Assembly (NCBI GenBank): GCA_965194375.1
Contig: CBDAEL010000009.1
DNA from: Tabrizicola_A aquatica
Lineage (GTDB): Bacteria; Pseudomonadota; Alphaproteobacteria; Rhodobacterales; Rhodobacteraceae
Reading direction: 5' to 3' (one strand)
Length of the DNA: 64,000 bases
Translations under genes and position numbers: made by a program
Shown here: positions 15,732-23,505 of the stretch, one piece after another
Numbering within the stretch: position 1 is the first letter of the stretch
Layout: each line of letters begins with the position of its first letter
Notes under the pieces: generated by a model
Databases searched by the model: none
Seen by the model: only the letters and a program-made list of their open reading frames with translations
What the model was told of the DNA's origin: nothing

Positions 15732-16408
15732 GCAGCCTTTGGGGTAAAGGCGCGCACGTCGACCACCCGGTCACAAACGCGGTCACGCGCGGCCTCGTCG
15801 TGGAAAATGCCCAAGATCGCTGCACCGCGCGCCTTGGCCTCTTCAATCAACCCAAGCACCACCTCACGGTTCACCGCATCCAGACTGGCGGTGGGTTCGT
15901 CCAGCAAAAGGGCGGGGTAGGGGTGCGCAAAACCGCGCGCGATATTCACGCGCTGCTGTTCGCCACCTGAAAAGGTCGTGGGCGAAAGGGACCAAAGCCG
16001 CTCGGGGATGTTGAGGCGGGCCAAGAGGGCCGTGGCACGGTCGCGGGCCTGATTTGTGGGCACGCCAAGGTTCAGCAAAGGCTCGGCAACCACATCGATG
16101 GTCGGCACACGCGGCACCACGCGCAGGAACTGGCTCACATAGCCCAAGGTTTCCCGGCGCAAACGGATGATCTGGCGCGGGGCGGCGGTGGCCACGTCCA
16201 AAGGTCCAACCCGGATGGATCCCGAGGCTGCAAGGTAATTGCCCCAGACCATCCGCATCAGCGTCGACTTGCCCGCCCCGGAGGCCCCGATCAACCCCAC
16301 ACATTCGCCGGGGGCGACGGTCAATTCGGCCCCCGCCATAACCGGGATCACGGCAGACCCCTGATTGTGCAGGGTGAAGCTTTTGAAAAGATTGTAAATT
16401 TCGATCAT
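15728..16408 (-). CDS. phnL: PhnL, C-P lyase complex ABC-type ATPase
   Basis: PhnL is a nucleotide-binding subunit of the C-P lyase system, working with PhnI to attach phosphonate to the ribose of ATP. The product is 226 residues. The Walker A motif is GASGAGKSTLM, the signature FSGGEQQRVNIAR and Walker B LLLDEPTASLD. The ATG at 16408 is chosen because MIEIYNLFKSFTLHNQG matches family starts and lies 1 bp after the phnK stop; the longer frame would overlap phnK widely. It has no transmembrane partner, as expected for this non-transport ATPase. Confidence 0.93.
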   Translation of the reverse strand: MIEIYNLFKSFTLHNQGSAVIPVMAGAELTVAPGECVGLIGASGAGKSTLMRMVWGNYLAASGSIRVGPLDVATAAPRQIIRLRRETLGYVSQFLRVVPRVPTIDVVAEPLLNLGVPTNQARDRATALLARLNIPERLWSLSPTTFSGGEQQRVNIARGFAHPYPALLLDEPTASLDAVNREVVLGLIEEAKARGAAILGIFHDEAARDRVCDRVVDVRAFTPKAA

Positions 16409-16409
16409 T

Positions 16410-17171
16410 TCACACCTGCAGGACAGAGCTGACAAGAAGCTGGGTATAGGCGTGCTGCGGGTCGTCCAGCACCTGATCAGTGAGGCCCTGTTCCACCACA
16501 TGGCCGCCCTTCATCACCATCAGCCGGTCGGCCAAAAGCCGTACCACCGCCAGATCATGCGTCACGATGATGGCCGACAGCCCCATTTCACGCACCAGCC
16601 CGCGCAACAGGTCCAAAAGCCGCGCTTGAACCGAGACATCAAGGCCCCCGGTCGGCTCGTCCATGAAGACCAGACGCGGGCCGGTTACCAGATTGCGCGC
16701 GATTTGCAGACGCTGCTGCATGCCGCCGGAAAAGGCGCGGGGGCGGTCGTCGATCCGGTCGGCGGCGATCTCCACCCGGCCCAGCCAGTCAATCGCCTTG
16801 TCGCGGATGTCGCCATAATGGCGCGCGCCCACGGCCATCAGCCGTTCGCCCACATTGCCACCTGCGGAAACCCCCATCCGCAGCCCATCGCGCGGATTTT
16901 GGTGGACATAGGCCCATTCGGTGCGGCCCAGACGGCGGCGGTCGGTTTCTGACATGGCCAGAACATCGCGGCCATCATAGGTCAGATCGCCCGCATCGGG
17001 GCGCAAGTGGCCCGCAAGGCAGGACAAAAGCGTTGACTTGCCCGACCCGCTTTCGCCCACGATCCCCAAGACTTCTCCGGGGTATAGGTCAAAGGACACG
17101 TCCGCACAGCCGATCCGTGCGCCGTAGCGTTTGGTCAGGCCCTGAACAGACAAAAGAGGGGCGTCGGTCAT
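16410..17171 (-). CDS. phnK: PhnK, C-P lyase complex ABC-type ATPase
   Basis: PhnK binds the PhnGHIJ core complex and couples ATP use to C-P lyase turnover. The product is 253 residues. It shows Walker A GESGSGKSTLL, signature FSGGMQQRLQIARN and Walker B LVFMDEPTGGLD. The ATG at 17171 overlaps the phnJ stop by 4 bp, which implies translational coupling. A longer in-frame reading exists only because the palindromic element at the end of phnJ is open in this frame too; it is not a real extension. Confidence 0.93.
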   Translation of the reverse strand: MTDAPLLSVQGLTKRYGARIGCADVSFDLYPGEVLGIVGESGSGKSTLLSCLAGHLRPDAGDLTYDGRDVLAMSETDRRRLGRTEWAYVHQNPRDGLRMGVSAGGNVGERLMAVGARHYGDIRDKAIDWLGRVEIAADRIDDRPRAFSGGMQQRLQIARNLVTGPRLVFMDEPTGGLDVSVQARLLDLLRGLVREMGLSAIIVTHDLAVVRLLADRLMVMKGGHVVEQGLTDQVLDDPQHAYTQLLVSSVLQV

Positions 17172-18160
17172 TCTGCGGCCTCCGTTTTCGGCAGCGGCCC
17201 CCCCACCCCTAGCCCTCCCCCACGAGGGGGAGGGGAGGTGCGAGTGACGCTGGTGGCTCCCTCCCCCCTTGTGGAGGAGGGCTGGGGTGAGGGGGCTGCT
17301 TGTGCGGTGCCAAGGCGCCCGACATGCCCGGCCGCCACACGGCTGCGACAAAAATCGGTGTCCGAGCAGACAAACATCCGCCCGCCCGCGTCATCGGTGA
17401 TGACCTCATCCAGATAGCTTTCCGATGCGCCACACAGATCGCAGTCATGTGGGGCCTTGGAGGCCTCAAAGGGGTGATCTTCAAAATCCAGACTGACGAC
17501 GCGCGTATAAGGCGGCAAAGCGTAGATGCGCTGTTCGCGACCTGCGCCGAAAAGCTGGATCGCGGGGCAATCGGCCAGTTTGGGGTTGTCAAACCGCGGA
17601 ATGGGCGAGGGGTCCATCACATAACGCCCCTCCACCTTGACCGGATAGGCATAGGCGGTGGCGATATGGCCGTGGCGGGCAACATCCTCATACAGCTTGA
17701 CGTGCATAAGGCCGTATTCTTCCAACTCATGCATCTTGCGCGTCTCGGTCTCGCGCGGCTCCAAGAACCGCAGGGGCTCTGGAATCGGCACCTGATAGAC
17801 AAGGATCTGGCCCTCGGTCAGCGCGGCCTCGGGGATGCGGTGGCGGGTCTGGATGATTGTGGCCTCGGCCGTGGCCTCGGTCACAGCGACGGCGGCGGTG
17901 CGCTGAAAGAACTTGCGGATCGACACCGCATTCGTCGTGTCATCGGCGCCTTGGTCGATCACTTTCAACGTATCATCCGGCGTCAGACAGGCGGCTGTCA
18001 CCTGCACCCCGCCCGTGCCCCAGCCATAGGGCATCGGCATCTCGCGGCTGGCAAAAGGCACCTGATAGCCCGGCACGGCGATGCCTTTTAGGATCGCGCG
18101 GCGGATCATGCGTTTGGTCTGTTCGTCCAGATAGGCAAAGTTATAATCCTGAGCGGTCAT
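17168..18160 (-). CDS. phnJ: PhnJ, radical-SAM C-P lyase, with element-derived C-terminal extension
   Basis: PhnJ cleaves the carbon-phosphorus bond of ribose 1-phosphonate 5-phosphate, using SAM and a [4Fe-4S] cluster. The product is 330 residues, against 281 in E. coli. The four conserved cysteines are present: Cys240 and Cys243 (CDLC), Cys265 (VCSDTDF) and Cys271. The catalytic body ends near residue 285. The rest, Pro/Gly/Arg-rich and starting APSPQPSS, is encoded by a G/C-rich palindromic element at about 17198-17296. The tail is probably disordered and tolerated. Both ends of the gene overlap neighbours by 4 bp, so it is fully inside the operon. Confidence 0.93.
   Translation of the reverse strand: MTAQDYNFAYLDEQTKRMIRRAILKGIAVPGYQVPFASREMPMPYGWGTGGVQVTAACLTPDDTLKVIDQGADDTTNAVSIRKFFQRTAAVAVTEATAEATIIQTRHRIPEAALTEGQILVYQVPIPEPLRFLEPRETETRKMHELEEYGLMHVKLYEDVARHGHIATAYAYPVKVEGRYVMDPSPIPRFDNPKLADCPAIQLFGAGREQRIYALPPYTRVVSLDFEDHPFEASKAPHDCDLCGASESYLDEVITDDAGGRMFVCSDTDFCRSRVAAGHVGRLGTAQAAPSPQPSSTRGEGATSVTRTSPPPRGGGLGVGGPLPKTEAAE
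17198..17296. repeat. G/C-rich palindromic repeat inside the 3' end of phnJ
   Basis: The stretch begins CCCCCCCACCCCTAGCCC and ends GGGCTGGGGTGAGGGGG, so its outer arms pair. Two inner hairpins, CTCCCCCACGAGGGGGAG and CCCTCCCCCCTTGTGGAGGA, lie within. A related copy sits in phnI. This looks like a small non-autonomous repeat that stays open in the host frame. Confidence 0.75.
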
Positions 18161-19350
18161 TCTGCGGCCTCCTTATGGCCCATCGCCTCGGCGCGCAGGC
18201 GGCGGATCAGTTCCAATTCCGATTGGAAATCAACGTAATGCGGCAGTTTGATGTGTTCGAGAAAGCCTGTCGCCTGCACATTGTCGGCGTGCATCAGAAC
18301 GAACTCTTCGTCCTGTGCTGGGGCTCCGACAAAGTCTTCGCCCAACTCGCGCCAGCGCAGGGCGCGATCAACAAGGCTCATCGCGATGGCTTTGCGCTCG
18401 GTCTGGCCAAAGACCAGCCCATAGCCGCGGGTGAACTGCGGCGGTTCAGTTTTTGACCCGGTGAACTGATTGACCGTTTCGCATTCGGTCAATTCGACCT
18501 CGCCAATCTCGATGGAAAAGCCCAGTTCGGGAATGTCCATTTCCACCGCGACCGTGCCGATGCGCAACTCGCCCACAAAGGCATGGGTGCGCCCATAGCC
18601 GCGCTGGGTGGAATAGGCGAGCGACAGGATAAACCCCTCATCGCCGCGCGTCAGGGCCTGCAGGCGCAAGGGGCGGCTGGCGGGCAATTCCATCGGCTCG
18701 CGCGTTAGATCGGGCGGCGTGGCATCGCCCAAAGCATCGGTTTCGATCAGCCCGTCGCGGTTCAGAAAGCTCATGACATGCGGGATATGCGCAGAGGTGG
18801 CCCCCCCACCCCATCCCTCCCCCGCGAGGGGGGAGGGAGGCGCTTGGGTGTCCAAGGTCGCGCTTGCGGCAGACAAAATCGCCTCTCCTCCCCCTTGTGG
18901 GGAGGGGCTGGGGGTGGGGGGCGCAGCCAAAGGTGCTTCGCCCTCTGCCATCAGTGCGAAATCCAAAAGGCGGTGGGTGTAATCAAAGGTCGGCCCCAAA
19001 ATCTGCCCGCCGGGCAGATCCTTGAAGGTTGCTGAAACGCGCCGGGCCACCGCCATCTTCGTGGTGTCGACCGGGATTGATGCACCAAAGCGGGGCAGGG
19101 TTGTCCGATAGGCGCGGATCAGAAACACCGCCTCGATCAGATCGCCGCGCGCCTGTTTGATCGCAAGCGCGGCAAGATCAGGGTCATAGAGTGACCCTTC
19201 GGCCATGACGCGGTTGACGGCCAGCGTCAGCTGTTCGCGGATTTGCGCCACGGACAGCGCGGCAATTCCCGTGTCCCCCCGGCGCTCATCTGCCAGCCAC
19301 GCGTGGGCGGCGTCAATCGCGCGTTCGCCTCCTTTGACGGCCACATACAT
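18157..19350 (-). CDS. phnI: PhnI, C-P lyase core subunit, with an in-frame element insertion
   Basis: PhnI, with PhnG, H and L, displaces adenine from ATP with methylphosphonate to form the ribose triphosphate intermediate. The product is 397 residues against 354 in E. coli. The excess is explained by about 43 residues at positions 142-185 (PPTPSPSPQGGGE ... SPLAGEGWGGG), encoded by a palindromic element at 18801-18921. Conserved sequence resumes at HVMSFLNRDGL. The reading frame is kept, so the gene is probably functional with a surface loop. The stop overlaps phnJ by 4 bp and the start abuts phnH. Confidence 0.93.
   Translation of the reverse strand: MYVAVKGGERAIDAAHAWLADERRGDTGIAALSVAQIREQLTLAVNRVMAEGSLYDPDLAALAIKQARGDLIEAVFLIRAYRTTLPRFGASIPVDTTKMAVARRVSATFKDLPGGQILGPTFDYTHRLLDFALMAEGEAPLAAPPTPSPSPQGGGEAILSAASATLDTQAPPSPLAGEGWGGGATSAHIPHVMSFLNRDGLIETDALGDATPPDLTREPMELPASRPLRLQALTRGDEGFILSLAYSTQRGYGRTHAFVGELRIGTVAVEMDIPELGFSIEIGEVELTECETVNQFTGSKTEPPQFTRGYGLVFGQTERKAIAMSLVDRALRWRELGEDFVGAPAQDEEFVLMHADNVQATGFLEHIKLPHYVDFQSELELIRRLRAEAMGHKEAAE
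18801..18921. repeat. G/C-rich palindromic repeat inside phnI
   Basis: It begins CCCCCCCACCCCATCCCTCC and ends GGGGCTGGGGGTGGGGGG. Outer arms pair with each other; an inner hairpin CTCCCCCGCGAGGGGGGAG is also present. It is clearly related to the element in phnJ in arms and hairpins but has a different central spacer. Confidence 0.78.
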
Positions 19351-19919
19351 CAGATGTCCTCCACGCGGGTTGAACGGGGCAGGCCAGCAACCTCAGTCCC
19401 CGCGGTCAGGAAACAGTCAAACCCCAAGGGGAAAAGCGCCTGATTGGCGGCAAAGGCCGCGGTCTCGGGCAAGGAGAGCCGCGCGGTGCCCTTGATCCCC
19501 GGCCCGGTCAGGCGGGGGCCCTCGGTGCTGAGGTCAGGCATTTCGATGATCAAGCTGGCGCTGCGGTCGGGATAGTCCGGCTGTCCAATGGCAAAGCGGT
19601 GAACTTGGTTGAGCGCCGCCCATGTGCCAATGGCAAACTGTGCCGCCGCTGCCCCAACCAAGGGCGCACCGGTGTGGAAGGTGATCCAGTCGCGCAAGGC
19701 GGCGCAATCATGCGCGCCCGCCAGATGCACGGGCGTTGTCGCATCGCACAGTGTCAGGATCAGCCCTCCAGCCGCAACTGACAAAGGCTGCGGCGGCTGC
19801 GCGCCGGGCAAATCCTCAATCCGGCCGGGCCGGGCCATCACTTCAAGGGCCGCGCGAAACCCCCGTGCCGCATCGATCGAGGCGTTGGCAAAGCCGCCAA
19901 GCAAAGCTTCGGGTGTCAT
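19350..19919 (-). CDS. phnH: PhnH, C-P lyase core subunit
   Basis: PhnH is a structural subunit of the PhnGHIJ complex. The product is 189 residues, the usual length, and shows family segments GFRAALEVMARPGRIEDL (residues 20-37) and the C-terminal GFDCFLTAGTEVAGLPR (about 168-184). No catalytic residues are expected. It overlaps the phnG stop by 4 bp and shares its last base with the phnI start, so translation is coupled. Confidence 0.92.
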   Translation of the reverse strand: MTPEALLGGFANASIDAARGFRAALEVMARPGRIEDLPGAQPPQPLSVAAGGLILTLCDATTPVHLAGAHDCAALRDWITFHTGAPLVGAAAAQFAIGTWAALNQVHRFAIGQPDYPDRSASLIIEMPDLSTEGPRLTGPGIKGTARLSLPETAAFAANQALFPLGFDCFLTAGTEVAGLPRSTRVEDI

Positions 19920-20362
19920 TGATCTTCCCCCCGGACCAGCGTGAAAAACTCAACCTTGGTGCCCGCTGCCCGCGCGGCACGAGCGGTGCGACGTGCGGTT
20001 TCTTCGGCATGGAGGGGCTGAAGAACCTGCTGGCGCACCGTTTCCGCGGCGGGGCTTGCCATCAGCGCATCGACCACGGCGGCGCGGGTGGCATGGCCTT
20101 TGTCGCGGCCCTGCACATGGGCATGACCCACCTCGCCCGAGGACAGTCGCAGCACGCAGCGCGTCACGGTCACCTCGCCCAGATTAAAGGACTGGCCCGT
20201 GCCCCCCATTCGCCCGCGCACCATCACCGAGCCAATTTCAGGCGGGCGCAGCATGTCATGGGGCGGCAAATCGGCGTAAAGGCTGGCCAGCCGCGCGGGC
20301 GCACTGCGGGCCAAAAGGCCCATCCAGCCTTGGCGGGTGGAAATCTCGGAAGGGGTGGTCAT
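19916..20362 (-). CDS. phnG: PhnG, C-P lyase core subunit
   Basis: PhnG is a core subunit required with PhnH, I and L for nucleophilic attack on ATP. The product is 148 residues from the ATG at 20362, which has GGGA six bases upstream; a start at 20377 (five residues longer) lacks a ribosome site. Typical segments are ARLASLYADLPPHDMLRPPE and LGEVTVTRCVLRLSSGEVGHA. It is the first gene of phnGHIJKLN. The promoter region shared with phnF holds an inverted repeat that is likely the PhnF operator. Confidence 0.9.
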   Translation of the reverse strand: MTTPSEISTRQGWMGLLARSAPARLASLYADLPPHDMLRPPEIGSVMVRGRMGGTGQSFNLGEVTVTRCVLRLSSGEVGHAHVQGRDKGHATRAAVVDALMASPAAETVRQQVLQPLHAEETARRTARAARAAGTKVEFFTLVRGEDQ

Positions 20363-20385
20363 GGCGGATCCCGACATCTTGTGAA

Positions 20386-20415
20386 GTTGTCTATTTGACT
20401 ATACAACTAGACAAC
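20386..20415. promoter_or_regulatory. Likely PhnF operator between phnG and phnF
   Basis: GTTGTCTA (20386-20393) and TAGACAAC (20408-20415) are a perfect 8-bp inverted repeat with a 14-bp spacer in the divergent interval. A second internal pair, GTTGT...ACAAC, overlaps it. Position and symmetry suit a GntR/HutC-type dimer that controls both directions. Confidence 0.6.
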
Positions 20416-20461
20416 ACTTAACGCGATTCCCCGCCCGACACACGTGAAGATTTGGTGACAG

Positions 20462-21169
20462 ATGCCCCGAGAGCCGATCTGGCGATCTATCGCCAACACG
20501 CTGCAGACCGAAATTGCGCAGGAGCTTTATCGCCCCGGTGACAAGCTTCCGACTGAGGCCGAACTGGCCGATCGCTTTGGCGTCAACCGCCACACGGTGC
20601 GCCAAGGTCTGGCCAGTCTGGCCGAGGCCGGGATTGTGCACGCAAGGCGTGGGTCTGGGGTGTTCGTCGCCGCCCGCCCGACGGACTATGCCTTGGGCCA
20701 AAGGGTGCGCTTTCACCAAAATGTCACCGCCTCGGGCCGCACGCCGTCGCGCCGGATCACGCGGCTCGAAACTCGGCCTGCGAGCGTGGCCGAAGCGGCG
20801 GCGCTTGCGCTGGCATCCGGTGATCTGGTGCATGTGATCGATGGAATTTCGCTGGCCGATGGTCAGCCTCTGGCGATCTTTTCGTCGATCTTTCCGGCTG
20901 GGCGGCTCCCGGGGCTCTTGACGGCGATGGACGCGCAAAACTCGGTCACAGCCGCGCTGGCGGCCTGCGGGGTGACGGATTACACCCGGTCCGAAACACG
21001 GCTGACTGCCAAGCTTGCCGATGGGTTGCAGGCGCTTGCGCTGCAGATGCAAGCTGGTTCGCCGATCTTGCAATCGGTCGGGCTGAACGTCGATGCGGCG
21101 GGTCGGCCCATTGAATATGGCACCACTTGGTTTGCCGGGGACCGGGTCACGCTGACCGTTGCCTCCTGA
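20462..21169 (+). CDS. phnF: PhnF, GntR/HutC-family transcriptional regulator
   Basis: The product is 235 residues. The N-terminal winged helix (about 10-75) has the GntR signature LPTEAELADRFGVNRHTVRQ. The C-terminal half is a UTRA ligand-binding domain of the HutC type that probably senses a phosphonate-related molecule. It is divergent from the phnG operon and followed by phnM copy 2 and a GNAT gene, likely cotranscribed. The inverted repeat at 20386-20415 is its probable binding site, so it may repress both itself and phnGHIJKLN. Confidence 0.9.
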   Translation: MPREPIWRSIANTLQTEIAQELYRPGDKLPTEAELADRFGVNRHTVRQGLASLAEAGIVHARRGSGVFVAARPTDYALGQRVRFHQNVTASGRTPSRRITRLETRPASVAEAAALALASGDLVHVIDGISLADGQPLAIFSSIFPAGRLPGLLTAMDAQNSVTAALAACGVTDYTRSETRLTAKLADGLQALALQMQAGSPILQSVGLNVDAAGRPIEYGTTWFAGDRVTLTVAS

Positions 21170-21185
21170 GCCCCGGCCCATCACT

Positions 21186-21203
21186 TTGTCACATCGGCGT
21201 CAT
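21186..21203 (+). promoter_or_regulatory. Candidate Pho box upstream of phnM copy 2
   Basis: TTGTCAC-ATCG-GCGTCAT is two 7-bp units at the 11-bp PhoB period, 35 bp before the ATG at 21239. The second unit is weaker. It suggests that phnM2 has its own phosphate-responsive promoter besides read-through from phnF. Confidence 0.45.
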
Positions 21204-21238
21204 GAAGCCGCGCTAGCCGGGCCTGAACAGGAGGTCCC

Positions 21239-22387
21239 ATGCCGCAGATCGCCCCGCTTCGCCTGACCCAGGCCCAGACCTTGTTGGATGGTGCCTTGCA
21301 AGATCACCCGCTGACCGTTGCGGAGGGCCAGATCACCGACACCCCAGCGCGTGAGTTGGACCTGTCTGGATATCTTTTGCTGCCGGGCATCATTGACCTG
21401 CATGGCGATGGGTTTGAACGCCACCTTGCCCCGCGCCCCTCGGCGCAGCTTGACCAGACCAAGGCCTTGGCCTCGGCGGCGGCGGAGCTGGCGGTGAATG
21501 GCATCACCACGGCATGGTTTGCCCAAAGCTGGAGTTGGGAAGGTGGCCACAGATCGGGGGCTGCGGCGGTTGGGCTGATGGCGGCGATGGCCGCGACCCG
21601 TCCGTCGCTTTTGCCCGATGTCCGGATGCAATTGCGGTTGGAAACCCATGTCGTGCAGGATCACCCACAGGTGCTTGAGGCGGTTGTCCGCCACGGTGTC
21701 GATTTTGTGGTGTTCAACAATCACCTGCCCGAAGCCCAAGAGATGGCCCGCAACCGCCCCGATCGGCTGGCGCAATGGGCCGCCCAGACCAAGCGAACGG
21801 GCGAAGAGATGATGGAGATTGTCCGTGCCGCCGAGGCCCAGTCGCCGCAAGTGCCTGCCGCCCTTGGCGCGATTGCCGCTGAGTTCCGCCGTCTGGGGGT
21901 GACCACAGGCTCGCATGATGATGACAGCGCCGAAACCCGCGCTTTCTATCGCAGCATTGGGGCACCGATTGCCGAGTTTCCCACAACCTTAGACGCGGCG
22001 CGGGCCGCCCATGCGGCGGGCGAGCCCGTGCTGATGGGCGCGCCGAATGTGGTGCGCCGCGGCAGCCAGACCGGAAACATCGCGGCTGAAGCCTTGATCA
22101 CCGAAGGGCTCGTGGATGCGCTGATGTCGGATTACTACTATCCGGCGCTGGCCCAATCGGCCTTTGCCTTGGCGGATCGGGGTAGTCTGCGCTTGCCACA
22201 GGCTTGGGAGATGATCTCGGCCACGCCGGCGCGGATCATGGGGCTGTCTGACCGGGGCCATCTGAAAGCGGGCGCGCGGGCCGACATAGCCGTTGTCAAC
22301 GCCAAGACCCACAGGGTCGAGATGACCTTGTGTCAGGGTCGCATCGCGCATCTTGCCGGGGAGTTGGCACGACGGATCTGGGTATGA
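21239..22387 (+). CDS. phnM: PhnM-like amidohydrolase (divergent copy 2)
   Basis: The product is 382 residues with the same amidohydrolase fold as the first PhnM and conserved landmarks: GIIDLHGDGFERH, SHDDDSAETRAFY, FPTTLDAARAAH and PNVVRRGSQTGN. It differs at the first metal motif (HGDGFERH rather than HTDNLERH) and lacks the DHTPGQ motif, having FNNHLPEAQEMARN instead. This suggests another substrate or an isoenzyme for different phosphonates. AGGAGG precedes the ATG. The stop overlaps the GNAT start by 4 bp. Confidence 0.85.
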   Translation: MPQIAPLRLTQAQTLLDGALQDHPLTVAEGQITDTPARELDLSGYLLLPGIIDLHGDGFERHLAPRPSAQLDQTKALASAAAELAVNGITTAWFAQSWSWEGGHRSGAAAVGLMAAMAATRPSLLPDVRMQLRLETHVVQDHPQVLEAVVRHGVDFVVFNNHLPEAQEMARNRPDRLAQWAAQTKRTGEEMMEIVRAAEAQSPQVPAALGAIAAEFRRLGVTTGSHDDDSAETRAFYRSIGAPIAEFPTTLDAARAAHAAGEPVLMGAPNVVRRGSQTGNIAAEALITEGLVDALMSDYYYPALAQSAFALADRGSLRLPQAWEMISATPARIMGLSDRGHLKAGARADIAVVNAKTHRVEMTLCQGRIAHLAGELARRIWV

Positions 22388-22890
22388 CCCGGATTGAAAC
22401 GGCGCGTTTGATCCTACGGCGGCCGGTCGCCGGTGATCTGCCCGCCTACGAGGCCTATTGCACATCCCACAGGACACGCTTTACCGGCGGCCCTTATACG
22501 CGCCAAGACGCTTTCGAAAAACTCGCCGCCATGATCGGCCACTGGGAAATCCGTGGCTTTGGCAGGTTGATCTTGTGCGACCGATTTACAGCCCGCCCCA
22601 TTGGCCATGTCGGCGCCTTGCAACAGGACCCCAACACGCCTGTTGAGATGACCTGGACCGTTTGGGCAGATGCGGATCAGGGCCGTGGCTTTGCCTATGA
22701 GGCGGCACGCGCCTATTTGGACGAGGTCGCCGCAAAGGCGGTGTTTCAGACCCTCTTCGCTCGAGTCGATGCGAACAATCGCCGCTCTCGCACCCTCGCC
22801 CTGCGTTTGGGCGCGTGTGAGGATACTGGAGCAACTGTCCCGGACTGGATGCCAGAGGCGTTGACCTATCGGTTTGATTTCAAGTCTTAG
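22384..22890 (+). CDS. GNAT-family N-acetyltransferase (RimJ/RimL-like)
   Basis: The product is 168 residues. It starts MTRIETARLILRRP, typical of RimJ/RimL-like GNAT enzymes, and has the acetyl-CoA loop DQGRGFAYEAARAYLD (about 97-112) and ARVDANNRRSRTLALRLGA. It would transfer an acetyl group from acetyl-CoA to an amine. Tight coupling to phnM2 suggests an aminoalkylphosphonate or a related substrate, like PhnO, but it is not clearly PhnO by sequence. It converges on the hexapeptide-transferase gene, with a 4-bp overlap of ends. Confidence 0.82.
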   Translation: MTRIETARLILRRPVAGDLPAYEAYCTSHRTRFTGGPYTRQDAFEKLAAMIGHWEIRGFGRLILCDRFTARPIGHVGALQQDPNTPVEMTWTVWADADQGRGFAYEAARAYLDEVAAKAVFQTLFARVDANNRRSRTLALRLGACEDTGATVPDWMPEALTYRFDFKS

Positions 22891-23504
22891 GCTTCATACT
22901 TCTCGAGGAAAGCCTCTGCCTTAAGGCTGCGGAAATCCTCCAATGCCGTGCGCAAGGCGTCGTGGCTCCAGTCCCACCACGCCAAGGCCAGCAGGCGGTC
23001 GATTACGTCTTGTGAAAACCGCGCGCGGATCGGGGTTGCGGGGCAACCCGCGACGATCATGAACGGGGCGACATCCTTGGTCACCACAGCACCGCTTGCG
23101 ACAATCGCCCCGATGCCCACGTTGATGTCCGGCTTGATGATCGCGCCATGGCCGATCCAACAATCTGCACCGAGCGTGGTGCGGCGCGCGGCGCGGGCGG
23201 CAAAGAACGTCGGATCGTCCGTCACATCATCCCAGTAATAGCTGGAGCGATACAGGAAATGATGCTGGGCCGCATTGGCAAAGGGGTGGTCGGTGGGCCC
23301 GATCCGGGTCATCGCGGCGATGTTGGAAAACGTGCCCACCGTTGTGTTGGCGATATCGGCCATGCGGTCACAATAGGCATAATCTTCGAAGGTCGAGTTG
23401 ATGACGCGCGACAGCGCGCCCACCTCGCACCATGCGCCGAACTGGCTGTTGACGATCTCAGCGCCGCTGTGGATCACGGGGGTGACGGGCGATAGCTTTC
23501 CCAT
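22887..23504 (-). CDS. Phn-associated hexapeptide-repeat acyltransferase
   Basis: The product is 205 residues with a left-handed beta-helix of hexapeptide repeats (for example VNSQFGAWCEVGALSRV and the DCWIGHGAIIKPDINVGIGA stretch) and the chloramphenicol-acetyltransferase-like NVTKDVAPFMIVAG motif variant VVTKDVAPFMIVAG. Such proteins recur in phn loci and are named phosphonate-metabolism transferases; the acyl acceptor is unknown. It is the last gene of phnCDEE, 1 bp after the second permease, so it is probably produced with phosphonate transport. Confidence 0.83.
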   Translation of the reverse strand: MGKLSPVTPVIHSGAEIVNSQFGAWCEVGALSRVINSTFEDYAYCDRMADIANTTVGTFSNIAAMTRIGPTDHPFANAAQHHFLYRSSYYWDDVTDDPTFFAARAARRTTLGADCWIGHGAIIKPDINVGIGAIVASGAVVTKDVAPFMIVAGCPATPIRARFSQDVIDRLLALAWWDWSHDALRTALEDFRSLKAEAFLEKYEA

Positions 23505-23505
23505 C

